From: Phytohabitans sp036906915
Lineage (GTDB): Bacteria; Actinomycetota; Actinomycetes; Mycobacteriales; Micromonosporaceae
Length of the DNA: 64,000 nt
Assembly (NCBI RefSeq): GCF_036906915.1
Contig: NZ_JBAKHX010000030.1
Span: 23,058-87,057, forward strand
Direction of reading: 5' to 3'
Part shown: piece by piece, positions 48,278-57,384 of the stretch
Layout of the letters: every line of letters starts with the position of its first letter
How positions within the stretch are numbered: position 1 is the stretch's first letter
Notes under the pieces: model-generated
Seen by the model: the letters and a program-made list of their open reading frames with translations, nothing else
Databases searched by the model: none
What the model was told of the DNA's origin: nothing
Program-made: the position numbers and the translations under genes

Positions 48278-49675
48278 TCAGGCGACTCTGTCCAGGATGT
48301 GGTCGCGGGCCGCGGCGTACCGCTCCCGGATGTGCGGCGCGGGCTTCGCGTCGTACTGCGGGGCCGCGCCTCCGGTCCAGGCCGGCGGTTCCGCACCGCC
48401 CACCGCGATCCACGCCGCCTGCCGGGCCGCCCCATCGGCGACGTACTCGCCTGGCGGCGGCACGACGACCGGGCACCCGAAGATCTCGGGCGCGATGCGG
48501 CGCACCGCCTCGGACCGGGCCCCGCCGCCGACCAGTACCACGCGGTTGACCGTGGAGCCCTGCGCCACCAGGGCGTCGAGCCCGTCGGCGAGGGCGCACA
48601 GCATGCCCTCGACGGCCGCCCGGGCCAGGTGCGCCGGTGTCGAGGTGCCGAGCGTGAGCCCGTGCACGGAGCCGGTCGACAGTGGACGGTTGGGGGTGCG
48701 CTCGCCCTCCAGGTACGGCACGAGTACGAGCCCGTCGGCACCGGCTGGTGCGCTCAGCGCGAGGCGGGACAGCTCTTCGTGGTCGACGCCGAGCAGCGCG
48801 GCGGCCGCGTCGAGCACCCGGGCGGCGTTGAGCGTGCACACCAGCGGCAGGTACCGCCCGGTGCAGTCAGCGAATCCGGCCACGATGCCGGTCGGGTCGG
48901 CCGCCGGGGTGTCGGCGACGCTGAAGACGGTGCCGGAGGTACCGATGGAGACCACGACATCGCCGGGCAGGGCACCGGCGCCCAGCCCCGCGGCGGCGTT
49001 GTCGCCCGCCCCCGGACCGAGCGGCGCACCGGAGGGCAGCCCGCCCGCCGGCTCGGTCGGGCCCAGCACGACCGGCACCACCGGCTCCCGCTCGAACGCG
49101 TGCCGGAGCAGGTCGAGGCGGTACGCGCCGGTGGCCGCCGACCAGTACCCGGTGCCGCTGGCGTCGCTGCGGTCGGTGCGCAGCGCGTCGAGCCCGGGCG
49201 CGCCGGCGAGCTTCCAGGTCAGCCAGTCGTGCGGCAGGCAGACGGCGGCGGTGCGGTCGGCGGCGTCCGGCTCATTGCGGGCCAGCCACCGCAGCTTGGT
49301 GATGGTGAAGCTGGCCACCGGTACGAGGCCCACCGCGTCGGCCCACGCCTGGCCGCCGCCGAACTCCTCGATCAGCTCGTTGGCGGCACCCGCCGAGCGG
49401 GTGTCGTTCCACAGCAGTGCCGGCCGGACGACCTCGCCGTGCTCGTCGAGGCAGACCATGCCGTGCTGCTGCCCGGCCACCGCCGCGGCGGCGACGTCGT
49501 CGAGCCCGCCGGCCTGTGCGACGGCCTCCTGGAGCGCCGCCCACCACGCGTCGGGGTGCACCTCGGTGCCGTCCGGGTGGCTGGCCCGCCCCTCGCGGAC
49601 CAGCTCTCCGGACTCCGCGTCACGGACGACGACCTTGCAGGACTGGGTGGACGAGTCGACGCCGGCGACCAGCAT
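48278..49675 (-). CDS. xylB: Xylulokinase
   Basis: FGGY-family kinase, 465 residues, that phosphorylates D-xylulose to xylulose 5-phosphate. The N-terminal GVDSSTQSCKVVVRD is the phosphate-1 motif, AGQQHGMVCLDEHG carries substrate residues, LLWNDTRSAGAANELIE follows, and the second half has GAGDNAAAGLGAG, VSIGTSGTVF and VLVGGGARSEAVRRIAPEIFG. ATG is used with GGGAGGG upstream. It is 17 nt behind xylA and co-transcribed. Confidence 0.95.
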   Translation of the reverse strand: MLVAGVDSSTQSCKVVVRDAESGELVREGRASHPDGTEVHPDAWWAALQEAVAQAGGLDDVAAAAVAGQQHGMVCLDEHGEVVRPALLWNDTRSAGAANELIEEFGGGQAWADAVGLVPVASFTITKLRWLARNEPDAADRTAAVCLPHDWLTWKLAGAPGLDALRTDRSDASGTGYWSAATGAYRLDLLRHAFEREPVVPVVLGPTEPAGGLPSGAPLGPGAGDNAAAGLGAGALPGDVVVSIGTSGTVFSVADTPAADPTGIVAGFADCTGRYLPLVCTLNAARVLDAAAALLGVDHEELSRLALSAPAGADGLVLVPYLEGERTPNRPLSTGSVHGLTLGTSTPAHLARAAVEGMLCALADGLDALVAQGSTVNRVVLVGGGARSEAVRRIAPEIFGCPVVVPPPGEYVADGAARQAAWIAVGGAEPPAWTGGAAPQYDAKPAPHIRERYAAARDHILDRVA

Positions 49676-49692
49676 CTCGGGCCCTCCCGTAG

Positions 49693-50880
49693 TCAGCGCG
49701 CGCCGAGCGCGTGCTCGGCCGCGAGCTGGTTGAGGCGGACGAAGCCGTAGCCCCGCTCGCCCGCCGCGTCGGCGTCGAAGTCTTCGAAGGCCGAGCGGTC
49801 GGCCAGCAGGTCCTGGTAGGTCTCGCCCTCGTCCAGGGTGGGCCTGGTCAGCTCGGCCACCCGGGCGTCGGCGAGCGCCTCCTGCACCTCCGGGTCGGCC
49901 CGGAACGCCGCGGCCCGCTCCTTGAGCAGCAGGTACATCCGCATGTTGGCCTTGGCCGACTCCCACACGCCGGTGTAGTCCTCGGTGCGGGACGGCTTGT
50001 AGTCGAAGTGCCGCGGCCCCTCGTACGCGGGCCCGCCCGCCGGTCCACCGTTTTCCAGGAGGTCGACCAGCGCGAACGCGTTGAGCAGGTCACCGTGCCC
50101 GAAGACGAGGTCCTGGTCGAACTTGATGCCCCGCTGGCCGTTCAGGTCGATGTGGAAGAGCTTGCCGTGCCACAGCGCCTGGGCGATGCCGTGGGCGAAG
50201 TTGAGCCCGGCCATCTGCTCGTGGCCGACCTCGGGGTTGAGCCCGACGAGCTCGGGGTGCGCCAGGTTGGAGATGAAGGCCAGCGCGTGCCCGACGGTCG
50301 GCAGCAGGATGTCGCCGCGCGGCTCGTTGGGCTTGGGCTCGATCGCGAAGCGCAGCCCGTACCCCTGGTCGATGACGTACTGCCCGAGCAGGTCGACGGC
50401 TTCCTTGTACCGGTCGAGCGCGGCTCGCACGTCCTTGGCGTGGTCGTACTCGGCGCCTTCCCGGCCGCCCCACATGACGAAGGTCTGTGCGCCCAGGTCG
50501 GCGGCCAGGTCGAGGTTGCGCAGCACCTTGCGCAGCGCGTAGCGCCGCACGGAGCGGTCGTTGCTGGTGAAGCCGCCGTCCTTGAACACCGGGTGGGTGA
50601 ACAGGTTGGTGGTGACCATCGGCACCACCATGCCGGTCTCGTCGAGCGCCTTGCGGAACCGCCCGATGTGGTCGTCGCGGGTGGCGCTGTCGGACCCGAA
50701 CGGCACGAGGTCGTCGTCGTGGAAGGTCAACCCGTAGGCGCCGAGCTCGGAGAGCTTGTGCACCGCCTCTACAGGGTCGAGGGGCGCACGGGTGGCGTCA
50801 CCGAACGGGTCGCGGGCCTGCCATCCGACGGTCCAGAGGCCAAACGAGAACTTGTCGGCGCGGGTGGGCTGGACGCTCAT
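49693..50880 (-). CDS. xylA: Xylose isomerase
   Basis: A 395-residue class I xylose isomerase converting D-xylose to D-xylulose. The catalytic His is in GLTFHDDDLVPFG (about 53). VMWGGREG follows. Metal ligands are in IEPKPNEPRGD (about 180) and in HIDLNGQRGIKFDQDLVFGHGD (about 243-265). HFDYKPSRTEDYTGVWESAKANM is the C-terminal conserved segment. It begins the xylAB unit, with GGAGGTCACG just upstream and a palindromic operator 30 nt before the start. Confidence 0.97.
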   Translation of the reverse strand: MSVQPTRADKFSFGLWTVGWQARDPFGDATRAPLDPVEAVHKLSELGAYGLTFHDDDLVPFGSDSATRDDHIGRFRKALDETGMVVPMVTTNLFTHPVFKDGGFTSNDRSVRRYALRKVLRNLDLAADLGAQTFVMWGGREGAEYDHAKDVRAALDRYKEAVDLLGQYVIDQGYGLRFAIEPKPNEPRGDILLPTVGHALAFISNLAHPELVGLNPEVGHEQMAGLNFAHGIAQALWHGKLFHIDLNGQRGIKFDQDLVFGHGDLLNAFALVDLLENGGPAGGPAYEGPRHFDYKPSRTEDYTGVWESAKANMRMYLLLKERAAAFRADPEVQEALADARVAELTRPTLDEGETYQDLLADRSAFEDFDADAAGERGYGFVRLNQLAAEHALGAR

Positions 50881-50909
50881 CGTGACCTCCGGGACGCGTC
50901 TATGATTTG

Positions 50910-50922
50910 TTCAACGGTTGAA
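50910..50922. promoter_or_regulatory. Operator between xylA and the ROK regulator
   Basis: Perfect palindrome TTCAAC-G-GTTGAA in the AT-rich centre of the 74-bp divergent region (flanks TTTG and TTATTT). Position and type fit a ROK-family xylose repressor acting on both divergent genes. Confidence 0.65.
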
Positions 50923-50954
50923 TTATTTGCCGCTGCTGTGACACTGTCAAGGCC

Positions 50955-52148
50955 ATGAGGGATGCTCCCGTGCGGCAGGGCGCGCTGCGCGAGCACAACC
51001 TCGGGCTGGTCCTGCGGCAGGTCGCGAGCGCGCCCCGGCCGCCGTCGCGGGCCGACATCGCCGCCGCCACGGGGCTCACCCGGGCGACCGTGTCCGCCCT
51101 GGTCGACGACCTGATCACCGGCCGGCTGCTGGCCGAGGTCGGTCCGGCGCCGCGGGCGGGCGCGGGCCGACCGGCGGCTGGGCTCGTGCTGGCCGCGAAC
51201 GGCCCAGCGGGGCTGGGCCTGGAGATCAACATCGACTACCTCGCCGCCTGCGTCGTCGATCTCGCGGGGGCGGTCCGGCATCATCGTGTACGCCGAGCCG
51301 ACCAGCGCCCTCGTCGACTTGATGAGGTACTGGGTGAACTGGCCGGGCTGGCCGCGATGGCGCGCGCCGACGCGGAGCGCGAGGGCGTCGAGGTGGCCGG
51401 CGCGGCGGTGGCGGTGCCCGGTCTGGTGGACGCCAGCGGCCTGGTCCGGCTCGCGCCAAACCTCGGCTGGCGTGACGTCGACGTATCCGATGGGCTCGGC
51501 CTGGAAGGGCTCGCCGTCACCGTCGACAACGAGGCCAACCTCGCGGCCCTCGGCGAGCTGCACGCCGGGCCTCCCGGTCCGGCCAGCTTCCTTTATGTGT
51601 CCGGTGAGATCGGCATCGGCGCCGGCATCGTGCTGAACGGCGCCCTCTACCGGGGTGCCCGCGGCTGGAGCGGCGAGCTCGGCCACGTGGCGGTGCGCCC
51701 GGACGGCCCGACCTGCCGCTGCGGCGCCCGGGGCTGCCTTGAGCAGTACGCGGGTCAGGAGGGCATCCTGCGCGCGGCCGGAGCGGCGGACACCGACGAG
51801 CTGATGCGGCGGGCCGAGGCCGGCGACGCCGCGACACGCGAGGCGCTCACGAACGCCGGCACCGCCCTCGGCGTGGCGGTCGCCGGTGTCGTCAACGTGC
51901 TCGACCTCGACACCGTCGTACTGGGCGGCGTCTACGCCCCACTGTCCCGCTGGCTGTGCCCGGCCGTCGAGGTCGAGGTCGAACGCCGGGTGCTGACCGC
52001 GGCGTGGTCGCCGGTGGTGGTGCGCCGGTCGCTTCTCGGCGCCGACGCCGCTTCGGTCGGTGCGGCCGGCGCGGTGGTACGGGAGATCCGCGACCATCCC
52101 GCCCGCTGGCTCGCCCGTGCGGTCACCGAAGCGGGACACCAACCGTAG
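50955..52148 (+). CDS. ROK-family xylose repressor (XylR-like)
   Basis: A 397-residue regulator: an N-terminal winged HTH (about 8-70: LRQVASAPRPPSRADIAAATGLTRATVSALVDDLITGRLL) followed by a ROK sugar-kinase-like domain (about 85-385) with GLVDASGLVRLAPNLGWRDVDV, GEIGIGAGIVLNG, ARGWSGELGHVAV and the zinc cluster CRCGARGCLEQYAG. Divergent from xylA with a shared operator, so it very likely represses xylAB until xylose binds. Its last 26 bp overlap the convergent MarR gene. Confidence 0.92.
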   Translation: MRDAPVRQGALREHNLGLVLRQVASAPRPPSRADIAAATGLTRATVSALVDDLITGRLLAEVGPAPRAGAGRPAAGLVLAANGPAGLGLEINIDYLAACVVDLAGAVRHHRVRRADQRPRRLDEVLGELAGLAAMARADAEREGVEVAGAAVAVPGLVDASGLVRLAPNLGWRDVDVSDGLGLEGLAVTVDNEANLAALGELHAGPPGPASFLYVSGEIGIGAGIVLNGALYRGARGWSGELGHVAVRPDGPTCRCGARGCLEQYAGQEGILRAAGAADTDELMRRAEAGDAATREALTNAGTALGVAVAGVVNVLDLDTVVLGGVYAPLSRWLCPAVEVEVERRVLTAAWSPVVVRRSLLGADAASVGAAGAVVREIRDHPARWLARAVTEAGHQP

Positions 52149-52596
52149 CCTCCGTGGAGGCGGCGTCGAACTCGCGCAGGCCGCGTAGCAGCGCCTCCCT
52201 GCCGGCTTCGCTCATGCCGCCGAGCACCGAGGCGAGCCGGGCGCGGCGGTCGGCGCGCAGCTCGCCCAGCAGCGCGCGCCCGGCCGAGGTCAGGTGCAGG
52301 GCGATCTCGCGGCGGTCGGCCCGGCCCGGCTCTCGCTCCAGGACACCGGCGGCGACCAGCCGGTCGCAGAGTCGGCTCGCCGACGACAGGATCATGCCGA
52401 GCCCCGTGGCCAGCCCGCGCAGGTTGATGCCCTCTTCGCGCTCGACGAAGAGCAGCGCACGCAGCTGCGAACCGGAAAGCCGGCTGGAAGCTTGCTCGCG
52501 GCTCGCTTCCCATACGCCCAGCAACGCATCCGCCGCCTCGTCGATGGCGGCGGCGATACTCTGGTCCGGCCCGTCCGACCCATGGTTTCCGGACAT
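52123..52596 (-). CDS. MarR-family transcriptional regulator
   Basis: A 157-residue winged-helix regulator. Core: LSGSQLRALLFVEREEGINLRGLATGLGMILSSASRLCDRLVAAGVLEREPGRADRREIALHLTSAGRALLGEL, with the DR..REI wing typical of MarR. ATG chosen inside a longer frame because the protein then matches MarR length. It is head-to-head with the phosphatase gene 43-53 bp away, so it may control it. Its end overlaps the xylR gene. Confidence 0.88.
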   Translation of the reverse strand: MSGNHGSDGPDQSIAAAIDEAADALLGVWEASREQASSRLSGSQLRALLFVEREEGINLRGLATGLGMILSSASRLCDRLVAAGVLEREPGRADRREIALHLTSAGRALLGELRADRRARLASVLGGMSEAGREALLRGLREFDAASTEATVGVPLR

Positions 52597-52648
52597 GGTG
52601 GAGCCGACACTACTCCTGTATGGGGCAGGATGGCTGGGGGTGAGGGCG

Positions 52649-53767
52649 ATGCAAGAGCGACTTGCGGAGGCACGGCGGGCACTCGCCGAGGCACCCGCGC
52701 ACCTCTTGGTCGAGTGCCTCGCTGACCACCTGGGCAAGGCTTACAGGATCGCTGACGTCGAGCTGTATCAGGTCGACTATCGCCTCGCCGCCCTCCTGCC
52801 GCTGGCGGGTGGTGCGGCCCTGACCAGCACGGACGACCCGGCGTGGCACTCGTTCGACGAGCAGGCGGAAGTCGTCGACGGAGGCGCGCGCTATCTGCCG
52901 GTGACCATGCGCGGCGAGCGGCTCGGCGTGCTCCGGCTGCATCCGGCCACCGACCGTTCCGCCGAACTCGCCGAGATCGCCACCATGCTGGCCCACGAGC
53001 TGTCGGCGGTGCGTGCCAGCACCGACCGGTACACGGTGGCGGCCCGGAGCCGGCGGCTCAGCCTGGCCGCGGAAATGCAGTGGGAACTGTTGCCCGGCCG
53101 CAGCCGCGTGCGGCCCGCCTTCAGCCTCGCGGGCCAGCTCGAACCTGCGTACGCGGTGCGCGGCGACAGCTTCGACTGGGCCGACGACGCCGACCGGGTG
53201 TACCTCACCACGCTCAACGGGATGGGCGAGGGCGTCGCCGCGGCAGCCCTGACCAGCCTCGCGACCAACGCGCTGCGCAACGCACGCCGGGGCGGGCTCG
53301 ACCTCGGCGACCAGGCGGCACTCGCCGATCAGGCGGTGTGGGCCTACCACGGCGGCACCCAGCACGCGGCGGCCCTGCTGCTCCAGCTCGACCTGGCGAC
53401 CGGGCTGGTCACCGCGGTCGACGCCGGCTCACCCAGGCTGATGATCCTGCGTGACGGTGAGGTCATCGATCAGGAGCTGGTGGCGCAGTTCCCGCTCGGC
53501 ATGTTCGAAGACACCATGTACCAGGAACAGCGCTTCCATCTCACGGCGGGTGACCGGCTCTTCGTGGTCAGTGACGGCGTGCTCGACGCGATCTCCGACA
53601 CCGGCCGGTACGGCGACGAGAAGCTGGTGGAGTTCGTGCGCCGCACCCGCGGGCTGGCGCCGCTGCAGGCGGTGCGGTCGCTGCTCTCAGACCTGCGGAC
53701 GTTCGTCGGCGGCGACCTGATCGACGACGCCGTGGCGGTCTGTCTCGACTGGGCCCCGATCGGCTAA
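52649..53767 (+). CDS. SpoIIE/PP2C-type phosphatase with altered metal site
   Basis: A 372-residue protein. The N-terminal about 130 residues form a GAF-like sensor region (LVECLADHLGKAYRIADVELYQVDYRLAALLPL). The C-terminal SpoIIE-type PP2C domain spans about 145-370: EMQWELLPGR, RGDSFDWADDADRVYL (first Asp pair present), ALTSLATNALRNARR, DAGSPRLMILRDGEVI, PLGMF, LFVVSDGVLDA and DDAVAVCLDW. The usual GDxxGHG motif reads LNGMGEG, so one metal-binding Asp is Asn. Such proteins normally control anti-sigma antagonists. A GTG three codons earlier is an alternative start. Confidence 0.85.
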   Translation: MQERLAEARRALAEAPAHLLVECLADHLGKAYRIADVELYQVDYRLAALLPLAGGAALTSTDDPAWHSFDEQAEVVDGGARYLPVTMRGERLGVLRLHPATDRSAELAEIATMLAHELSAVRASTDRYTVAARSRRLSLAAEMQWELLPGRSRVRPAFSLAGQLEPAYAVRGDSFDWADDADRVYLTTLNGMGEGVAAAALTSLATNALRNARRGGLDLGDQAALADQAVWAYHGGTQHAAALLLQLDLATGLVTAVDAGSPRLMILRDGEVIDQELVAQFPLGMFEDTMYQEQRFHLTAGDRLFVVSDGVLDAISDTGRYGDEKLVEFVRRTRGLAPLQAVRSLLSDLRTFVGGDLIDDAVAVCLDWAPIG

Positions 53768-55269
53768 TAGGCTCCCCGGCTGCCGACGACCGCGCCGACG
53801 GTCTTCCAGAGGATGACCACGTCGGAGGCCAACGACCAGTTCTCCACGTAGTACAGGTCGAGCCGGATGCCGTCTTCCCACGAGAGGTCGGACCGGCCGC
53901 TGACCTGCCACAGCCCGGTGATGCCCGGCTTGACGAGCAGCCGCCGCGCGATGTCGCCGTCGTAACGGGCCACTTCGGACGGCAGCGGCGGGCGTGGCCC
54001 GACGAGGCTCATGTCGCCGATCAGCACGTTGATGAGCTGGGGCAGCTCGTCGAGGGAGTACTTGCGCAGGATGCGCCCGACCCGGGTGACCCGCGGGTCC
54101 TTGCGCATCTTGAACAGCAGCCCGTCGTGCTCGTTGCGGGTCGCCAGCTTGGCCAGCATCTCGTCGGCGTTGACCACCATGGTGCGGAACTTGTAGACGC
54201 CGAACTCGCGGCCGCCCTGCCCGACCCGGATCTGACGGAAGATCACCGGCCCCTTGCTGTCGAGCTTGATCGCGATCGCGATCACGACCAGCAGTGGCAT
54301 CGCCAGCAGCAGGGCGATGGCCGAGCTGGCCCGGTCGACGAAGCCCTTGACGAGCTTGCGGGTGCCCCGGAATTCGGGCGCTTCCACATGGATCAGCGGC
54401 AGCCCGGCGACGGGTCGGGTGTGGATGCGCGGGCCCGCCACGTCGGTCAGCGCGGGTGCGAGTACCAGGTCGATGTTGGTGCCCTCCAGCTGCCAGCCGA
54501 GCCGGCGCAGGCGGGCGGCGGTCAGCTCGCCGGAGGCGGTCACCGCGACGGTGTCGACGCCGGTGGCGGCGGCCGACTCCAGGATGCTGCGGAACGAGCC
54601 GACCACCGGCACGTCGCCGAGCCGCTGCGGCACAGGCGCGAGCAGCGCGTCGGGGATGCACGCGCCGACGACGTGGTACCCGGCGTACGGCTCCCGCCGA
54701 AGCGTGCGCACCAGTTCCAGTACGTGGGGCGCGTCGCCGACGACGAGCACGCGGCGCGACCAGCTGATGCCCCGGGACCGGGCCCGGTGCAGCCATTTGC
54801 GAACCGCGTACCGCCCCGCGACCAAGCCGATCGTGCCGCCCGCGAACGACAGCGCCAGGAAGCCGCGGGCCACGCCGACGCCCGCGATGTACGCGAGGAT
54901 GGCCACCGCGCCGGCCAGGCGCAGGCTGCCCGAGGTGACCCGCCGGTACTCGTCCGCCCCGTACCCGAGCACCGTGACGTCGTAGGAGCGCAGCACCTTC
55001 AGGCTGGCGAGCCAGGCGAGCACGAGACCGGGGCACAGCACCGCGTACGGGATCTCGGAGCCGTACGGCAGGGCGCCACCGAACGGCTCGAGCGTGAAGT
55101 TGAACCGCCCGAAGTATCCGGCGACCACCGCCAACGCGATGATGGTGCCATCGACAAGCATCAACGCGCGGGCGTAAGCGCGCATCCGGGCGCGTACACG
55201 CGCAGCCGGAGTCTCCAATGTGGACTCAATACCGACCCTGGCGGGCGTCAGGAGAGTCGCCGACGTCAC
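53764..55269 (-). CDS. Polyprenyl glycosylphosphotransferase (exopolysaccharide-initiating sugar transferase)
   Basis: A 501-residue membrane enzyme that transfers a sugar 1-phosphate to undecaprenyl phosphate, starting exopolysaccharide repeat units. Four N-terminal helices (about 35-150) and a Rossmann-like CoA-binding domain (RRVLVVGDAPHVLELVRTLR) precede the C-terminal catalytic part: a helix AIALLLAMPLLVVIAIAIKLDSKGPVIFRQIRVGQGGREFGVYKFRTMVVNAD, RKYSLDELPQLINVLIGDMSLVGPRPPLPSE and KPGITGLWQVSGRSDL. GTG start with GGGGGAGGG upstream. No other polysaccharide genes are nearby, so it is an orphan initiator. Its end overlaps the phosphatase end by 4 bp. Confidence 0.93.
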   Translation of the reverse strand: MTSATLLTPARVGIESTLETPAARVRARMRAYARALMLVDGTIIALAVVAGYFGRFNFTLEPFGGALPYGSEIPYAVLCPGLVLAWLASLKVLRSYDVTVLGYGADEYRRVTSGSLRLAGAVAILAYIAGVGVARGFLALSFAGGTIGLVAGRYAVRKWLHRARSRGISWSRRVLVVGDAPHVLELVRTLRREPYAGYHVVGACIPDALLAPVPQRLGDVPVVGSFRSILESAAATGVDTVAVTASGELTAARLRRLGWQLEGTNIDLVLAPALTDVAGPRIHTRPVAGLPLIHVEAPEFRGTRKLVKGFVDRASSAIALLLAMPLLVVIAIAIKLDSKGPVIFRQIRVGQGGREFGVYKFRTMVVNADEMLAKLATRNEHDGLLFKMRKDPRVTRVGRILRKYSLDELPQLINVLIGDMSLVGPRPPLPSEVARYDGDIARRLLVKPGITGLWQVSGRSDLSWEDGIRLDLYYVENWSLASDVVILWKTVGAVVGSRGAY

Positions 55270-55444
55270 CAGCCCTCCCCCAGCTTGCTCTTGTCGACGC
55301 GTTATCCGGTCGCCGGGGAGCGCCCGGGCCGGAAGACCACGTTATCTTCGCGCACCCCCGTCGCCCCGTGGGTCTTCCGACGGAAACCTGTCAGTTCATG
55401 CCGTCAAACAAGCCGAATGGCCAGGTAAGAGCCCCGTTTGGGCG

Positions 55445-57202
55445 TTACCGAGGAGCCGCCGGGCGCAGCGCCAGAGCCTTCAGGAAGATGTCGCCGATCT
55501 TCGTCGGATCCTTGGCGATGAAGACGCCGCCGCCGGTCGTCTTCGTGATGCGCTCCAACTGGCCTTGGTCGACGCCGTCGCCGATACCGAGGATGATCAC
55601 CTGCACCGGCCGCTTGGGGTCGTTGAGGTCCTTGAGGGTGTTCAGCAGGTTGCCTTCGCTGATCCCGCTGTCGTCCTCGTTCTTGCCGTCGGTGAACATC
55701 ACGATGGAGTTGATCCGGCCGGCCTGCCAGCCGTCCTGCACCGTCTTGTACCCGGCGAGCAGCGTGTCGTACAGGCCGGTGTTGCCGTTCCTCTTGGGCG
55801 TGATCTGCCGCAGCTGATTGAGTGCGCGGTCGCGCCCACTGCTCAGCGGACCGATCGGCACCAGTTCGCGGTAGTCCCGGCTGCCCTGAAGCTCGGTGGA
55901 GAAGATCCACAAGCCCAGCGCCCACGAGTCGTCGAAGAGGGCCAGACCTCGCTCGGCGGCCGCCAGCGTCACCTGCATCCGGGTGGCGTTGTTGGCCTCC
56001 GGCACCGTCGCCAGCATCGAGCCGGACACGTCCATGACCGCAAGCATCCGGCCGGGCGCGGTGACCGCCGTCCAGGTGGCCAGCGTTCCTTCGACCGCAC
56101 CGGCGTCGAGGCCGGCCGCGGCCGAGCCGCCCGGGTTCGCGTTCTGCGAGGGCGGGATGCCGGCCGGGCTGGGTGCCCCGGTCGGCGGCGAGAATCCGGA
56201 GCCCCACGTGCCGTCGGGGGCGCGCAGGCCCTGGGTGCCGAGCTGGTCACGGAAGCCCGCGGTGTTGAGCACCCTGTGCAGCGCGTCCGCCGCGGCGACC
56301 TTGGCGGGGTCGATACCCGGCATGATCGCGAACGGGTAGTCAAGCGGCGTCGGGGTGGGCTCCACGTACAGGGCGGCCAGCCGCACGGGCGGCTGCTTCG
56401 CGTTGTACGCGATGACGTCCTTCTCCGACAGCGCGGCGACGCTCAGACCGGAGGCCAGCGAGGACGCGTCGGCGGCCTGCGGGAACTTGGCGAGCAGATC
56501 GTCGCGCAGCGCGGACCGGCCGGTGGCCAGCGACCGCAGGGCCGCGACCCGCGTCTCCTGGGCATTGCCGGCGGCGGACGCCAGCGACAGCAGCCCAGAG
56601 AGGCCGGCCGCGTCGCGGGTCGGCTCGACGATGCCGGTGCGCACGGTGGCGTCGGAGTTGACCTTCTGGAGCAGGTCGGTCCAGCCGACCTTCTTCTCCG
56701 GCCAGCCGAAGCCCTCGGCCACCGGCTCCGGCATCGCTGCCACGACCGGGCTGCGCGCGATCGAGGCGCCGTCGGTCGGCGTGAAGCCGGGAGCTGCCGC
56801 CTTGAGGCGGACCAGCCAGGTGGAGGAGTCCGGCACCCAGACGTCCGGTATGACCGTGGTGCCGCTGGCCCCGCCGACGCCGGCAAGGCCTACACCATGG
56901 TCGGCGGCCACCGCCGCCGCCATGTCGACCGGATTGGACTCGGCGACCGCGACGGTCACACAGGTGCCGTCGACGTCACCGCCCTCGTCGGCCCACTTGT
57001 CGGCGGTGGAACGGACAGCTGGTGCGATCTCGGCCGGAGCCGCCAGGGCAAGCTTCACCTCGCCGGTGCAGCGGTTGCCCGCCAGCTCCTGATACCCAAA
57101 CCACGACCCACCCACGACGAGGACAAGCGCCACCGCTGCTGCGATGGCGCCTGCTCCGCGAAAGTCTCTACGCATGCGATGGCGACCCGGCACGGTCCCC
57201 AT
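55445..57202 (-). CDS. Extracellular solute-binding-like protein with C-terminal VWA domain
   Basis: A 585-residue protein anchored by one N-terminal helix (about 16-34). The first part (about 45-340) is a family 1 solute-binding-like fold (VKLALAAPAEIAPAVRSTADKWADE, DVWVPDSSTWLVRLKAAAPG, VRTGIVEPTRDAAGLSGLLSLA). A Pro/Ala-rich linker leads to a von Willebrand A domain (about 390-580) with a complete MIDAS (DVSGSM, TGLYDTLLAGY, MFTDGKNED). It is probably a surface protein. The 182 bp upstream are AT-rich promoter sequence. ATG at codon 10 is an alternative start. Confidence 0.88.
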   Translation of the reverse strand: MGTVPGRHRMRRDFRGAGAIAAAVALVLVVGGSWFGYQELAGNRCTGEVKLALAAPAEIAPAVRSTADKWADEGGDVDGTCVTVAVAESNPVDMAAAVAADHGVGLAGVGGASGTTVIPDVWVPDSSTWLVRLKAAAPGFTPTDGASIARSPVVAAMPEPVAEGFGWPEKKVGWTDLLQKVNSDATVRTGIVEPTRDAAGLSGLLSLASAAGNAQETRVAALRSLATGRSALRDDLLAKFPQAADASSLASGLSVAALSEKDVIAYNAKQPPVRLAALYVEPTPTPLDYPFAIMPGIDPAKVAAADALHRVLNTAGFRDQLGTQGLRAPDGTWGSGFSPPTGAPSPAGIPPSQNANPGGSAAAGLDAGAVEGTLATWTAVTAPGRMLAVMDVSGSMLATVPEANNATRMQVTLAAAERGLALFDDSWALGLWIFSTELQGSRDYRELVPIGPLSSGRDRALNQLRQITPKRNGNTGLYDTLLAGYKTVQDGWQAGRINSIVMFTDGKNEDDSGISEGNLLNTLKDLNDPKRPVQVIILGIGDGVDQGQLERITKTTGGGVFIAKDPTKIGDIFLKALALRPAAPR

Positions 57203-57384
57203 ACTGCGCAGACACCGGCCGACCTGCCAGGTACGTTCGGCCGAAAGTTACGGATGAGAAACCTCCGCGGTAGCACTCGGTAGCCGCACGTTTCCACTCA
57301 GTCTATCCTTGCCCCCGCAATCATCAACAAACCAGGCTAATTCGGGGCAGAGTTCAACTGACACTGTTAATTGTCGTTATAGAG

